A stretch of DNA of 64,000 bases from Pelagibacterium luteolum (GTDB lineage: Bacteria; Pseudomonadota; Alphaproteobacteria; Rhizobiales; Devosiaceae): contig NZ_FNCS01000010.1 of the NCBI RefSeq assembly GCF_900100665.1, positions 35,461 to 99,460 on the forward strand, written 5' to 3'. The first letter of the stretch is position 1. Each line of letters opens with the position of its first letter. The notes beneath the pieces are model-generated. The model worked only from the letters and a program-made list of their open reading frames with translations, did not search any database and was not told the DNA's origin. Shown here one piece after another: positions 9,424 through 18,317 of this stretch. The translations under genes were made by a program, and so were the position numbers.

Positions 9424-9501
9424 ATGTCTAGTGAGATCCGCGCAGGCGGGAGTGACTTTGGGTATGAGGTGATTTTGACGGGGCAGCCCTCGCCAAGATG
9501 A
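9424..9501 (+). CDS. 25-codon ORF with an extreme Shine-Dalgarno sequence
   Basis: A short ORF from ATG to TGA encoding 25 residues (starts MSSEIRAGGSDFGYEVILTG). The 17 bases at 9408-9424 are the exact complement of the canonical 3' end of 16S rRNA, with AGGAGG 7 bases from the ATG. Downstream are a hairpin and a strong terminator, so ORF plus terminator form a self-contained transcription unit of about 200 bases. I do not recognise the peptide. It has no signal peptide or membrane segment and no run of one amino acid that would suggest an attenuator. It may be a small protein, a leader peptide or a dual-function small RNA. Confidence 0.5.
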   Translation: MSSEIRAGGSDFGYEVILTGQPSPR

Positions 9502-9512
9502 ACATCCCTCCG

Positions 9513-9596
9513 AACCGCTTGGATTAGCGGTTCAGTCACCACCGAGTGACGGTATCATGGAAGGACTGCTCGCTTTGTCGGGCAGTCCTTTTTCTT
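9513..9596 (+). terminator. Hairpin plus Rho-independent terminator after the 25-codon ORF
   Basis: A 7-bp hairpin (AACCGCT at 9513-9519 with AGCGGTT at 9526-9532) precedes a terminator made of AAGGACTGC (9561-9569) pairing with GCAGTCCTT (9582-9590) and a T-rich tail. The terminator ends the short-ORF transcript and separates it from the riboswitch unit that follows. Confidence 0.8.
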
Positions 9597-9670
9597 TGCA
9601 GCCATGCCCTTGCACAATGCTGCTCGCAACGCTATTTTTCCATCGTCATTTGACGATCAAGTGACGACAT

Positions 9671-9815
9671 ATGTTCTCAGGGCGGGGTGAAAGTCCCCAC
9701 CGGCGGTAATGAGCGCGATGCGCTTGAAGCCCGCGAGCGCCTCTCTTGAAAGAGAGAGGGTCAGCAGATTCGGTGCAACTCCGAAGCCGACGGTCATAGT
9801 CCGGATGAAAGAGAA
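9671..9815 (+). ncRNA. FMN riboswitch (RFN element)
   Basis: The conserved RFN elements appear in order: TTCTCAGGGCGGGGTGAAAG at the 5' side, CCCCACCGGCGGTAATGAGC, a variable hairpin with GAGAGGGTCAGCAGA, the GGTGCAACTCCGAAGCCGAC block, then GGTCATAGTCCGGATGAAAG and the closing AGAGAA strand. All family-invariant boxes are present. It lies about 100 bases upstream of a ten-helix EamA-type transporter gene. FMN binding should reduce expression of that gene. It acts on RNA in cis in the cytoplasm. Confidence 0.96.
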
Positions 9816-9867
9816 CGGGTTTACGTGTGCAGTGCGCACGCGCTCTTGCGCGTTGCGGCGCCCTCAC

Positions 9868-9912
9868 TTCGATCCCGAATCCCCTGAGGTCACTGGTGGA
9901 GAAAGGATCGAA
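9868..9912 (+). promoter_or_regulatory. Possible RBS-sequestering hairpin of the FMN riboswitch expression platform
   Basis: TTCGATCC at 9868-9875 is perfectly complementary to GGATCGAA at 9905-9912, which includes the end of the ribosome binding site (GAAAGG at 9901-9906) just before the ribN ATG. A stable upstream hairpin (ACGCGC 9838-9843 with GCGCGT 9848-9853) has no T-run. The layout therefore fits control of translation initiation rather than transcription termination. Only complementarity is seen; the switch between folds is inferred. Confidence 0.5.
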
Positions 9913-9914
9913 CC

Positions 9915-10820
9915 ATGAGCCAGACGACCTCTGCAATTTTGAAGTCCTCCAACCTCTCCGCTGCCGCGCTTATGGTGGTGGCTGGCCTAGCCTTTGCTGG
10001 CGTCAACGTCGCGCTACAATGGGCCGGGATGATCGGGGGACTGTCTTCGACGTCCATTGCCTTCTGGCAGTATTTTTTGGCCCTCATATTTGCGCTGCCA
10101 CTCATATGGCGTCACGGGCTGGGAGCGATGCGGACCGGTCGACCTGTCCTGCACATTGCACGCGTGGTCCTGTCGGCTGGTGGTGTGCAATTGTGGATCA
10201 TGGCTCTGGCTCATGTCCCGTTGTGGCAGGCCATTGCGTTGTCGATGACCTCGCCGTTTTTCGTTCTTGCCGGTGCGTCTCTGTTTCTGAGGGAGCGCGT
10301 GAGCCTGACCCGGATTGGTGCAACGATATTTGGTTTCATCGGCGCGTTGATCATCATCGCGCCCTGGTCCGAGCAATTCACCCTGCACGCACTATTGCCC
10401 ATCGCTGCAGCAGCGCTTTGGGCGGGTGCCTCATTGATCACCAAAGAGCTGACCAAGAGCGAAAGACCGGAGTCAATCGCCCTCTACCTGCTGCTGCTGC
10501 TCACCCCGGTCAATCTCGCGCTCTATCTGGGATCTGGCTTTGCATGGCCACCGTCTGACGGGTGGATGATCCTTCTGGTGGCAGGCGTTTTGACGGCAGC
10601 AGCGCAATACGCACTGACGCGCGCCTACGCCGTTGCCGATGCATCCTATCTCCAGCCCTTCGAGGACCTGAAGCTTCCGCTCAATATCATCCTGGGGTGG
10701 GTCGTGTTCGGATTTGCACCCGATGCCGGGTTCTGGCCCGGCGCGGCGATGATCGTCCTAGGATCGCTCTATGTGATGGGCCGAGAAGGCACCAGTGGCC
10801 GACGGACGGCCAAGGCATAA
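9915..10820 (+). CDS. ribN: Riboflavin importer RibN, EamA/DMT family
   Basis: A 301-residue inner-membrane protein with about ten hydrophobic helices in two EamA repeats (about residues 15-145 and 155-290). The EamA fold alone says only drug/metabolite transporter, but the gene is directly controlled by an FMN riboswitch. That is the defining context of RibN, the riboflavin importer described in Rhizobium. It should bring in riboflavin when FMN is scarce. Flavin supply matters for the flavin- and F420-linked enzymes elsewhere in the window, though no direct link is implied. GAAAGG precedes the ATG. Confidence 0.85.
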   Translation: MSQTTSAILKSSNLSAAALMVVAGLAFAGVNVALQWAGMIGGLSSTSIAFWQYFLALIFALPLIWRHGLGAMRTGRPVLHIARVVLSAGGVQLWIMALAHVPLWQAIALSMTSPFFVLAGASLFLRERVSLTRIGATIFGFIGALIIIAPWSEQFTLHALLPIAAAALWAGASLITKELTKSERPESIALYLLLLLTPVNLALYLGSGFAWPPSDGWMILLVAGVLTAAAQYALTRAYAVADASYLQPFEDLKLPLNIILGWVVFGFAPDAGFWPGAAMIVLGSLYVMGREGTSGRRTAKA

Positions 10821-10833
10821 AAGCCGACCTGCC

Positions 10834-10873
10834 AAAAAAGACGGCGGAATATGGAGTGATCCATATTACCGCC
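10834..10873 (-). terminator. Orphan terminator-like hairpin, T-run on the minus strand
   Basis: GGCGG-AATATGG (10843-10854) pairs with CCATATT-A-CCGCC (10861-10873), leaving one bulged base. The run of six A at 10834-10839 makes it a good intrinsic terminator when read on the minus strand. No minus-strand gene lies to its right, so either it serves ribN in the other direction without a T-run or it ends an unannotated minus-strand RNA. Confidence 0.45.
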
Positions 10874-11037
10874 GGAGGTTGCTCTTGCCCTTCGCGCTCT
10901 CGCGAAGATGGTCAGGATAACCGGGATAGGACGGAATTTAAAGATCATGGCAGTAAATAGGCAGAATTTTCGCGCTGCCGTTTCACTTGGGATACAGTGT
11001 AGGCGCATTCTTCGTCGCCCAATCGTGGAGGCCGACT

Positions 11038-11463
11038 ATGGATACGCTGTCGCCACGCCTGCTCGCCATCGTCGACGCGCTGCCATTGCGAGAGGGCATG
11101 AATGTTCTCGAAATCGGCTGCGGCCCCGGTGCCATGGCGCGAGAAATGGCTCGGCGGATAGGACCGCTGGGCCGTGTTCTCGGGATCGACCGCTCAGCAA
11201 AAGCGATCGCCCAAGCCGTCGCTGCGTCCAAAGAGATTGCAGTAGGTCAGCTCTCATTCCGGCAAATATCGGGCGAAGATTTCCGACTTGAAATTCTTGA
11301 AGAACCCTTCGATTTGGCTGTGGCCGTTCGCGTTGGCGCCCTTGATGGTCGTCATCCCGCAATAGGTGTTCGGATGCGTGCGGCCATTGCAAAGGCGCTC
11401 AAGCCCGGTGCCAAACTCTATATTGATGGCGGGAGCCCTCTCTGCGAGGTCACGCTTTTGTGA
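11038..11463 (+). CDS. Class I SAM-dependent methyltransferase (short)
   Basis: A 141-residue protein with the SAM-binding motif VLEIGCGPG (about residues 23-31) and the acidic end of strand beta-2 (VLGIDRSAKAI). It has the Rossmann-like N-terminal half of class I methyltransferases and then stops early; typical members are 200 residues or more. It could be a minimal methyltransferase. The substrate is unknown. The start at 11038 is chosen because GGAGG sits about 7 bases upstream; the longer frame from 10987 has no such site. No terminator or operon partner is evident. Confidence 0.75.
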   Translation: MDTLSPRLLAIVDALPLREGMNVLEIGCGPGAMAREMARRIGPLGRVLGIDRSAKAIAQAVAASKEIAVGQLSFRQISGEDFRLEILEEPFDLAVAVRVGALDGRHPAIGVRMRAAIAKALKPGAKLYIDGGSPLCEVTLL

Positions 11464-11607
11464 GTGAGAGAGGAACTAAGCGACTTGTCCTACGTTAGAT
11501 GGCCGCGGGGGTAGCGCCCGGTTCACCGGACACACGGGACGCCCTGCGGGCGAAGCGTATGCGAGTTTTCCGGGGCCACCAAACACCTCAAACGGAGGAC
11601 TATAACA

Positions 11608-12264
11608 ATGAAAATGACTCTTGCGAAAACCCTTCTGGCGACGACTGCCGGACTGCTTATGACCGGAACTGCTATGGCGCAGACCGCCAGTGCGACGGCC
11701 ACCACCGATCTCAACATTCGCTCCGGCCCTGGCCCGCAGTTTGAAACCGTAGGCGTCATCGCCAACGGTGATGCAGCCACCGTCAATGGATGTTTGTCCG
11801 AGGGCATGTGGTGCGAGATCGATTATAACGGCACCGTCGGCTGGGCCTATTCCGACTATCTGACCGTCGAAGCTGAAGGCTCGACGATCGTTCTGACGGA
11901 GCGTCCGCCGGAACTGGTCGGCGTTGCCGAAGCCAGCACGACTGGCAACTCTACGGTTACGGGCGCTGCTGGCGGCGCAATCGCCGGCGCACTGATCGCC
12001 GGCCCCATCGGTGCTGCAGTCGGCGGCGTCATCGGCGCAACGACTGGCGTCGTTATCGATCCCCCGGAATCGGCACGCACCTATGTAACGGCGAACCCCA
12101 TGGAGCCTGTCTATTTGGATGGCGAAGTGGTCGTTGGCGCACAGATCCCTGATACCGTGGTCGTTAGCCAGGTTCCTGATTATGAATACGAGTATGTTTA
12201 TATCAATGGCCAGCCGGTTCTCATCGATCCCGCGAGCCGTGAGATCGTCTACATCTTCCGCTAA
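11608..12264 (+). CDS. Secreted SH3b / glycine-zipper / DUF1236 protein
   Basis: A 218-residue exported protein. A Sec signal peptide ends near residue 25 (TAMA-QT). A bacterial SH3 domain follows (about 28-88; LNIRSGPGPQFETVG and WCEIDYNGTVGWAYSDYL), then a glycine-zipper stretch (about 112-150; GGAIAGALIAGPIGAAVGG) and a DUF1236-like C-terminus (about 155-218). SH3b domains often bind peptidoglycan and glycine zippers often associate with membranes, so a periplasmic envelope role is likely. GGAGG lies about 8 bases before the ATG, and a terminator follows, so the gene is monocistronic. Confidence 0.85.
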   Translation: MKMTLAKTLLATTAGLLMTGTAMAQTASATATTDLNIRSGPGPQFETVGVIANGDAATVNGCLSEGMWCEIDYNGTVGWAYSDYLTVEAEGSTIVLTERPPELVGVAEASTTGNSTVTGAAGGAIAGALIAGPIGAAVGGVIGATTGVVIDPPESARTYVTANPMEPVYLDGEVVVGAQIPDTVVVSQVPDYEYEYVYINGQPVLIDPASREIVYIFR

Positions 12265-12295
12265 ACGATGCGGCTAGAGACCTCGTGATTTATGG

Positions 12296-12325
12296 AAAGG
12301 GCGATCTATGGATCGCCCTTTTTGT
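12296..12325 (+). terminator. Rho-independent terminator after the SH3 protein gene
   Basis: A perfect 11-bp stem (AAAGGGCGATC 12296-12306 with GATCGCCCTTT 12311-12321) around a 4-base loop continues into a T-rich tail. It lies about 30 bp after the stop codon. Confidence 0.9.
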
Positions 12326-12436
12326 TTACCCAGTTTTTGACCACACGGGCACCCACTCGAACTTAAACAACGTGTTAAGCCCTTTTGTACTAACTGTTTT
12401 CATGAAACAGACGAGTGACGTACGGGGGCTAAGCAC

Positions 12437-15115
12437 TTGGCGCACACCGGACCGGTCAAGCTCAAACGGCTGACCAGGACCATCTTACGGGTGAGCAACA
12501 TCCCGGCGGCAATCGCATTGATCGTCGTTGGCATCGCCGTCGTCTTTGCGGACTATCAAAACCGGGAAATCCACCAGCAGTCCCAAAGGGCCGAAATCAT
12601 CGATAAGGTCGCCCTTGTCCGAGCCCAACTCGAAGGCAAGGTCAATTCCAATCTTCAGCTCGTCCATGGGCTGATATCCACCATCGCCAATGAGCCGGAG
12701 ATGACTCAGGAGCGCTATTCGGCGTTGGTGTCCTATCTCTTCACCCAAGACAACCAGCTCATCAACGTCGCTGCCGCACCCGATCTTGTGGTCGAGCTTG
12801 TCTATCCCATCGAGGGCAATCAGGCGGCCATCGGACTTGATTACCGCAACAATGCCGAGCAGCGCGACGCCGCCATTCGTGCCCGCGATACGCGCGAAAT
12901 CGTTCTCGCCGGCCCGGTCTTGCTGGTGCAGGGTGGCCGCGGCTTTATCGGACGTTTCCCCGTCTACTACACTGACGCCACAGGTGCCGAGCAGTTCTGG
13001 GGCATCGTTTCGGCGGTAATCGATGCCGATCGGCTCTACGCGGAAAGCGGGATCGGTGAGGCGAGCCGGGGACTTGCGATCGCCATTTCCGGGCGCGACG
13101 GCCAAGGACATGACGGGACTGCGTTCTACGGCTCGCCCGCAATTCTTGATGCCGATCCCATCGAGGCTGATGTCCTCCTGCCATCAGGCACATGGACCAT
13201 TTCAGCCATTCCCAGTGGCGGCTGGGTCAGTACGCCGCCCAACGCCACGCTGCTGCGAATCGGGCTTGGGCTCGCCGCTGCTCTCGTCATCGTCCCGATC
13301 GTGCTTTTGGGCCGACTCAATGAAGAACGGCGCCGGCGGATTATCGAGCAGCGGCGGCGGGAAACGGAACTGGCACGGCTGTCGCGACGTCTCGAACTGG
13401 CGCTTGCAACCTCGCAGGTCGGCGTTTGGGAAATGAACATCATCACGGGCGTGCTGTCTTGGGACGACCGGATGAACGAGATCTATGCGCAGCCGACTGA
13501 CGGACAGCCGCGAGACTATTCCCACTGGCGCGATCGACTGCATCCCGACGATTTCGAACGCGCCGAGCGGGAATTCAACGACTCCATCCGCTCGGGACAA
13601 AGATACCAGTCCAATTTCCGCATCATCCTGCCCGAGGGTATAATCCGGCACGTTCGTGCGATCGGGGCGGTCTATCAGGAGGCAGGCACCTCACCGCGCA
13701 TCGTTGGCGTCACTTGGGACGCCACTCCGGATGCGCAATTGTCAGAAGCGCTCCTGCGCGCCAAGACCCAGGCCGAGGCGAAAAACTTCGAGCTTGAATC
13801 GGCCAAGGCACGCATCGAGCATAACGCGATGCACGATCCGCTTACCGGGTTGCCCAATCGAAGATATCTCGATGACATCCTCGAAAAGCATACCGCAACA
13901 CATACGCGTTCCGATGGATTTGCTGCTATCCTCCATATCGATCTTGATCGCTTCAAGCAGATCAACGACACGCTCGGCCACGCTGCCGGCGACGCGATGC
14001 TTATCCATGCGTCGGAAATTCTAAAGATGTCGGTCCGCCAGACCGACTTCGTGGCGCGCATCGGGGGAGACGAATTCGTCATCCTGTGCATCGGCCAAAA
14101 GTCCGACGAAGAGTTACGCGCACTTGCCGAGCGCATCATCGCCGCCATGCGCAAACCAGTGTCCTATCACGGCCACGAGTGTCGCTTTGGCGTCTCGATC
14201 GGCATTGCGGGTGGCAACGTTCAACAGACCCCGGCGCGTCAACTTCTCATCAACGCCGATATCGCACTCTACCGCGCCAAACGGCAGGGCCGCAGCCGAG
14301 CTGAGTTCTTTTCCGAAGAGCTGCAGTGCGAGATCATCACAGCGAAGCGGGTGGCCGACGATATTCTTGCCGGCTTGGACAACAATGAGTTCATTGCGCA
14401 CTATCAGCCGCAGATCGATGCAAGAACATTCGATATCGTCGGCGTCGAAGCGCTGGCGCGCTGGCAACACCCGGTTCGGGGCCTCCTCGCGCCCGATGCC
14501 TTCATGGCAATCGCGGACGATCTCAATGTCGTCGCCACGATCGATCGCATCATTCTCGAGCAGGCCCTCGAGCAGATGCGCGTCTGGGCCGCCCATGGCC
14601 TTGCGGTGCCACGCGTCTCGGTCAACGTTTCCGCCCGCCGGCTTAATGACGACTCGCTGATCGATACGCTCAAGACCCTGGACATCGAGCCGGGAACCGT
14701 ATCCTTCGAACTCATCGAGTCGATCTTTCTCGACGAGCGCGACACCATGGTGTCCTGGAACATCGATCAGCTCAAGGAACTGGGTATCGATATCGAAATC
14801 GACGATTTCGGAACCGGGTATGCGTCCATCGTCAGCCTGCTGCAGCTCCGTCCGACGCGATTGAAGATCGACAGGCAACTGGTCGCACCGATGACCAGTT
14901 CGTCGGCCCAAAAGGCGCTGGTCGCCTCGATCATCGAGATCGGCACATCGCTTGGCATCGAGGCCATAGCAGAAGGTGTCGAGACCTGGGAGCACGCCGC
15001 GCTGCTGGCAGAGCTGGGTTGCTCATCGCTGCAAGGCTATGTCATTGCCCGCCCTATGAGCGCGGAAGACCTCACCGGTTTTATCCGCTCCCAACGCTGG
15101 CGGCAGGCGGGTTAG
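12437..15115 (+). CDS. CHASE-PAS-GGDEF-EAL cyclic-di-GMP signalling protein
   Basis: An 892-residue inner-membrane protein that may both make and degrade c-di-GMP. A membrane helix lies at about residues 20-40, then a periplasmic CHASE-like sensor, a second helix (about 272-292), a PAS domain (about 305-435), GGDEF (about 470-625) and EAL (about 640-885). GGDEF is intact (RIGGDEFVIL). The EAL domain keeps VEALARW, NVSARRL, ELIES, EIDDFGTGY and AEGVE, so both sites look competent. The start is probably TTG at 12437 with GGGGG 8 bases upstream; no in-frame ATG fits. The 3' end overlaps convergent hrpB by 4 bp. Confidence 0.92.
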   Translation: MAHTGPVKLKRLTRTILRVSNIPAAIALIVVGIAVVFADYQNREIHQQSQRAEIIDKVALVRAQLEGKVNSNLQLVHGLISTIANEPEMTQERYSALVSYLFTQDNQLINVAAAPDLVVELVYPIEGNQAAIGLDYRNNAEQRDAAIRARDTREIVLAGPVLLVQGGRGFIGRFPVYYTDATGAEQFWGIVSAVIDADRLYAESGIGEASRGLAIAISGRDGQGHDGTAFYGSPAILDADPIEADVLLPSGTWTISAIPSGGWVSTPPNATLLRIGLGLAAALVIVPIVLLGRLNEERRRRIIEQRRRETELARLSRRLELALATSQVGVWEMNIITGVLSWDDRMNEIYAQPTDGQPRDYSHWRDRLHPDDFERAEREFNDSIRSGQRYQSNFRIILPEGIIRHVRAIGAVYQEAGTSPRIVGVTWDATPDAQLSEALLRAKTQAEAKNFELESAKARIEHNAMHDPLTGLPNRRYLDDILEKHTATHTRSDGFAAILHIDLDRFKQINDTLGHAAGDAMLIHASEILKMSVRQTDFVARIGGDEFVILCIGQKSDEELRALAERIIAAMRKPVSYHGHECRFGVSIGIAGGNVQQTPARQLLINADIALYRAKRQGRSRAEFFSEELQCEIITAKRVADDILAGLDNNEFIAHYQPQIDARTFDIVGVEALARWQHPVRGLLAPDAFMAIADDLNVVATIDRIILEQALEQMRVWAAHGLAVPRVSVNVSARRLNDDSLIDTLKTLDIEPGTVSFELIESIFLDERDTMVSWNIDQLKELGIDIEIDDFGTGYASIVSLLQLRPTRLKIDRQLVAPMTSSSAQKALVASIIEIGTSLGIEAIAEGVETWEHAALLAELGCSSLQGYVIARPMSAEDLTGFIRSQRWRQAG

Positions 15116-17559
15116 TTTCTTGGCTTGGCGCGATTGGTGGCTTGCGCTGCCAATGGATCATCGGGCCAGTAATGCTTGGGATAGCGTCCCTTGAGATCCT
15201 TGGCGACATCCTTCCAGCTACCGCGCCAGAAGCCGGGGAGATCGCGTGTTGTCTGAATGGGGCGGTGCGCCGGTGACAAGAGGGACAAAAGCAGCGGAAG
15301 TTTTCCCTTGGCGATCGAGGGGTGAATATCGAGGCCGAACAATTCCTGCACCCTGATGGCGAGAACCGGACCGTTCTCGGCGCCATAGTCGATCGGGACG
15401 CGCGAACCCGATGGTGCATCGAAATGGGATGGCAAGAGCGTATCGATCTCCACGCGAAGCCCCCAGGGTAGGAGATCGAACAGCGCCGCCGATAAATGAT
15501 CGGGCGTTATCTGATCGAGTCGCCCCAGCCCCACGATGTGGGGGACCAACCATGCGGCCTCATCCCGAGCCAACGCCGCGTCCGACAAATCAGGCCAATC
15601 CTCGCCGATCGTTAAAGCAAGAAAGCTCGCGCGCTCGCGCAAAGTCCGCTGGTCGCGGGTCCAGGGCAGCTTCTGGATGCCTAGCCCGGCGATGCCCTCT
15701 GCCAGCATTTGAGCGGCAGCCAGAGGGTCATCGAGCGCTGTAGGAATATCGTCGAGCCGCACGGCGCCGAGGCGGCGTTGGCGGCGCGCACGCACGGCCT
15801 TGGCAGTGGCATCAAAGGCCATGTCAGTTGTGGTTTGGATTTGTGCCGCCATCACCTCTTCGATGGTCGCCCTGTCTATGGCAATGGCCGCGCGGATAAA
15901 GCTGCTTGAAGCATTGCCGGTCATGTCCGCGACCACGAGATGGGGCGCGCGGGACAACCCCTCGGTCTCATCGAGCTTGGCCTGCCGGCCGTTAGCGAGC
16001 CTGAATCGCCCACCCCCTGTGGATTGTGCGATACGATCAGGTAGCGCCCGCGCTAAATGGCGGGCCAGGCCGTTTGGGTCACCTGCCCTGCCACCGCCGA
16101 CCGATCGCGCCCATCGCGCTGCAAGCGCCTTGGCTTCGCTCGCACGCTTTGAGCTGTCGCGCCTCAGCCGATCATAGCGTGCCGCGAGATCGACGCCATT
16201 CCCACCCAACCCAGGCTCGCCGATCAGGACCGCCAGCAGGGCCGCAGCGTCCGCTGCGTTCTCGTCTGCGGCACGCGCAATCATATGCCCGAGCCGGGGG
16301 TGGAGAGGCAATTTGGCCAAAAGCCGCCCGTGCGCGGTAACGCGCCCCTCATCATCGAGAGCCTCAAGCGCCTGCAGTAGAGCCACCGCTTCGGACCATG
16401 CGGGCGCCGGGGGCGGATCACGAAATTGCAAGGCACTGGGATCGGTTACGCCCCAACCGGCAAGATCGAGAACAAAGCCCGCGAGGTCGGTTTGGGTAAT
16501 CTCAGGCGGATCAAATGGCGCGAGGCCCGCCGTCTGGCCCTCGTGCCAGAGCCGATAGCACACACCGGGTTCGGTGCGTCCAGCGCGGCCGCGACGCTGG
16601 TCGGCGCTAGCACGGGACACCCTTCGCGTTACGAGCCGCATAAACCCGGTATCGGGCTCATAAACCGGCAATCGCGCCAGGCCTGCATCGATCACGATCC
16701 GCACGCCTTCAATCGTCAGCGAGGTCTGGGCAATTGCTGTCGCAAGAACAATCTTGCGCCGACCAATTGTCGCCGGCTGTATGGCTCGATCCTGCTCGGC
16801 GGGCGTCAACTGGCCATAAAGCGGCGCGACATCTATGTCGGGTCCGGCTCCCGCCAAGGCCTCGGCCACGCGCCGAATTTCCGCCTGACCCGGCAAAAAC
16901 ACGAGTATCGATCCGGTATCCTCACGCAGCGCACGTCGCGCGGTGGCAACGACACTCTGCTCAACTCGCTCATTGGCGTCGGGCACGACATGGCGGGTTT
17001 CAACCGGATAAGCCCGTCCCTGGCTTTCGATCACTGGCACATCGCCCAAGAGACCCGCAACGGCGGCGCCATCGAGGGTGGCGGACATGACGAGAATGCG
17101 CAGATCATCGCGCAATGCCGTCGCATCGAGGGTCAGCGCCAGCCCCAGATCGCCATCGAGACTGCGCTCGTGAAACTCATCGAACAGAACGGCAGCAATG
17201 CCGGACAGTTCGGGATCATCGATCACCATCCTGGTGAAAACGCCCTCAGTTACGACCTCGATTTTAGTTTTTGCCGAGACCATGGTGTCGAGCCGAACGC
17301 GATAACCGACTGTCGCGCCCACGTCTTCCCCGAGCGTTTGCGCCATCCGCCGCGCGGCGGCTCTCGCCGCCAGCCTGCGCGGCTCAAGCATGACGATCTT
17401 GCCATCACCCCGCCATGGCGCATCGAGTAGCGCAAGCGGGACAACTGTCGTCTTGCCGGCCCCTGGCGGCGCAACGAGAACGGCGCGCGTCCCAGCCGCC
17501 AGCGCACTGCGCAGGTCTGGCAAGGCTTCATCAATAGGCAGAACTTCGCGCGTGGTCAT
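15112..17559 (-). CDS. hrpB: ATP-dependent helicase HrpB
   Basis: An 815-residue DEAH/DExH-box helicase of the HrpB family. Walker A is APPGAGKTT (about residues 30-38), the DEFHERS box follows near 125, then SATLDG (motif III), and QRRGRAGRTEPGVCYRLW is motif VI. The HrpB-specific C-terminal domain includes LSLLSPAHRPIQTTRDLPGF and PKHYWPDDP. Length matches the family. HrpB is a probable RNA helicase with a poorly defined role. The gene stands alone, converging on the GGDEF-EAL gene and starting about 30 bp from cutC on the same strand. Confidence 0.93.
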   Translation of the reverse strand: MTTREVLPIDEALPDLRSALAAGTRAVLVAPPGAGKTTVVPLALLDAPWRGDGKIVMLEPRRLAARAAARRMAQTLGEDVGATVGYRVRLDTMVSAKTKIEVVTEGVFTRMVIDDPELSGIAAVLFDEFHERSLDGDLGLALTLDATALRDDLRILVMSATLDGAAVAGLLGDVPVIESQGRAYPVETRHVVPDANERVEQSVVATARRALREDTGSILVFLPGQAEIRRVAEALAGAGPDIDVAPLYGQLTPAEQDRAIQPATIGRRKIVLATAIAQTSLTIEGVRIVIDAGLARLPVYEPDTGFMRLVTRRVSRASADQRRGRAGRTEPGVCYRLWHEGQTAGLAPFDPPEITQTDLAGFVLDLAGWGVTDPSALQFRDPPPAPAWSEAVALLQALEALDDEGRVTAHGRLLAKLPLHPRLGHMIARAADENAADAAALLAVLIGEPGLGGNGVDLAARYDRLRRDSSKRASEAKALAARWARSVGGGRAGDPNGLARHLARALPDRIAQSTGGGRFRLANGRQAKLDETEGLSRAPHLVVADMTGNASSSFIRAAIAIDRATIEEVMAAQIQTTTDMAFDATAKAVRARRQRRLGAVRLDDIPTALDDPLAAAQMLAEGIAGLGIQKLPWTRDQRTLRERASFLALTIGEDWPDLSDAALARDEAAWLVPHIVGLGRLDQITPDHLSAALFDLLPWGLRVEIDTLLPSHFDAPSGSRVPIDYGAENGPVLAIRVQELFGLDIHPSIAKGKLPLLLSLLSPAHRPIQTTRDLPGFWRGSWKDVAKDLKGRYPKHYWPDDPLAAQATNRAKPRN

Positions 17560-17591
17560 CGTCGGCTATGTCGCCCGTTTAGGCGGCAAAT

Positions 17592-18317
17592 TCAACGCCT
17601 GCCTGCGATGGCCGCTTTGAGGCCAGCTACACGCGCGGCATCCGTACGCTTCATGCCCGCAGTCACATAGCCCAATTCCGCCAACTTCTCCTCGCCCGGC
17701 ACAATCTCGACGCTGGCTGAAGCATGGAGCTCTCTCGCGCCGATGGCGATGAACTGGTGGGCGTTTTCGGCAGTGACACCAGATCCCGGCATGACGGCAA
17801 TACGCCCGTTGGCGTTTGCGATAACTTCGCCCAAAGCATCAAGTCCATCGACGGCACGCGGCGTCCCGCCCGAAGTCAATATGCGCTCGAAACCCAGGTC
17901 GATCGCGGTTTCGGTTGCCACTCGGAAATCGGGCACCAGATCGAATGCCCTGTGTAACGTCAGTCCCAAGCCAGAGGCATGATCCACAAGACGCCTTAAT
18001 ATCTCGCGGTCGAGGCTGCCGTCGGAAAGGCTCGCGCCGATCACAACGCCAGCCAGCCCGGCCTCTCGTGCCGCCTCGATATCGACGCACATGATGTCGA
18101 CCTCTCGGCCCGAAAAGACAAAATCACCGGCGCGCGGCCGGATCATCGCATAGACGGGGACGGGAGATCCTGCCGCTAGCGCCATGAGCCCACGCGATGG
18201 CGTAAGGCCGCCAACCGACAGGGCCGCACACAGTTCGATGCGATCGGCGCCACCCTCGATAGCGGCCGCGAGGCCAGCGGCGTCGTCTACACAGATTTCC
18301 AGGATTGCGTCAGACAT
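17592..18317 (-). CDS. cutC: CutC family protein
   Basis: A 241-residue TIM-barrel protein of the CutC family, named for copper homeostasis although a direct copper role is doubtful in several species. Family motifs are present: ICVDDAAGLAAAIEGGADRIELC near the N-terminus (residues about 6-28), MIRPRAGDFVFS, and the FERILTSGGTPRAVDGLDAL segment. The start at 18317 (MSDAILEI) overlaps the end of the ROK kinase gene by 8 bp, so the two are translationally coupled. Pairing with a sugar kinase is more suggestive of carbohydrate metabolism than of metal resistance. Confidence 0.88.
   Translation of the reverse strand: MSDAILEICVDDAAGLAAAIEGGADRIELCAALSVGGLTPSRGLMALAAGSPVPVYAMIRPRAGDFVFSGREVDIMCVDIEAAREAGLAGVVIGASLSDGSLDREILRRLVDHASGLGLTLHRAFDLVPDFRVATETAIDLGFERILTSGGTPRAVDGLDALGEVIANANGRIAVMPGSGVTAENAHQFIAIGARELHASASVEIVPGEEKLAELGYVTAGMKRTDAARVAGLKAAIAGRR

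Noticed and set aside
9838..9853. Hairpin after the FMN aptamer as a transcription terminator
   Set aside because: It has no T-run after it, so termination is unlikely.
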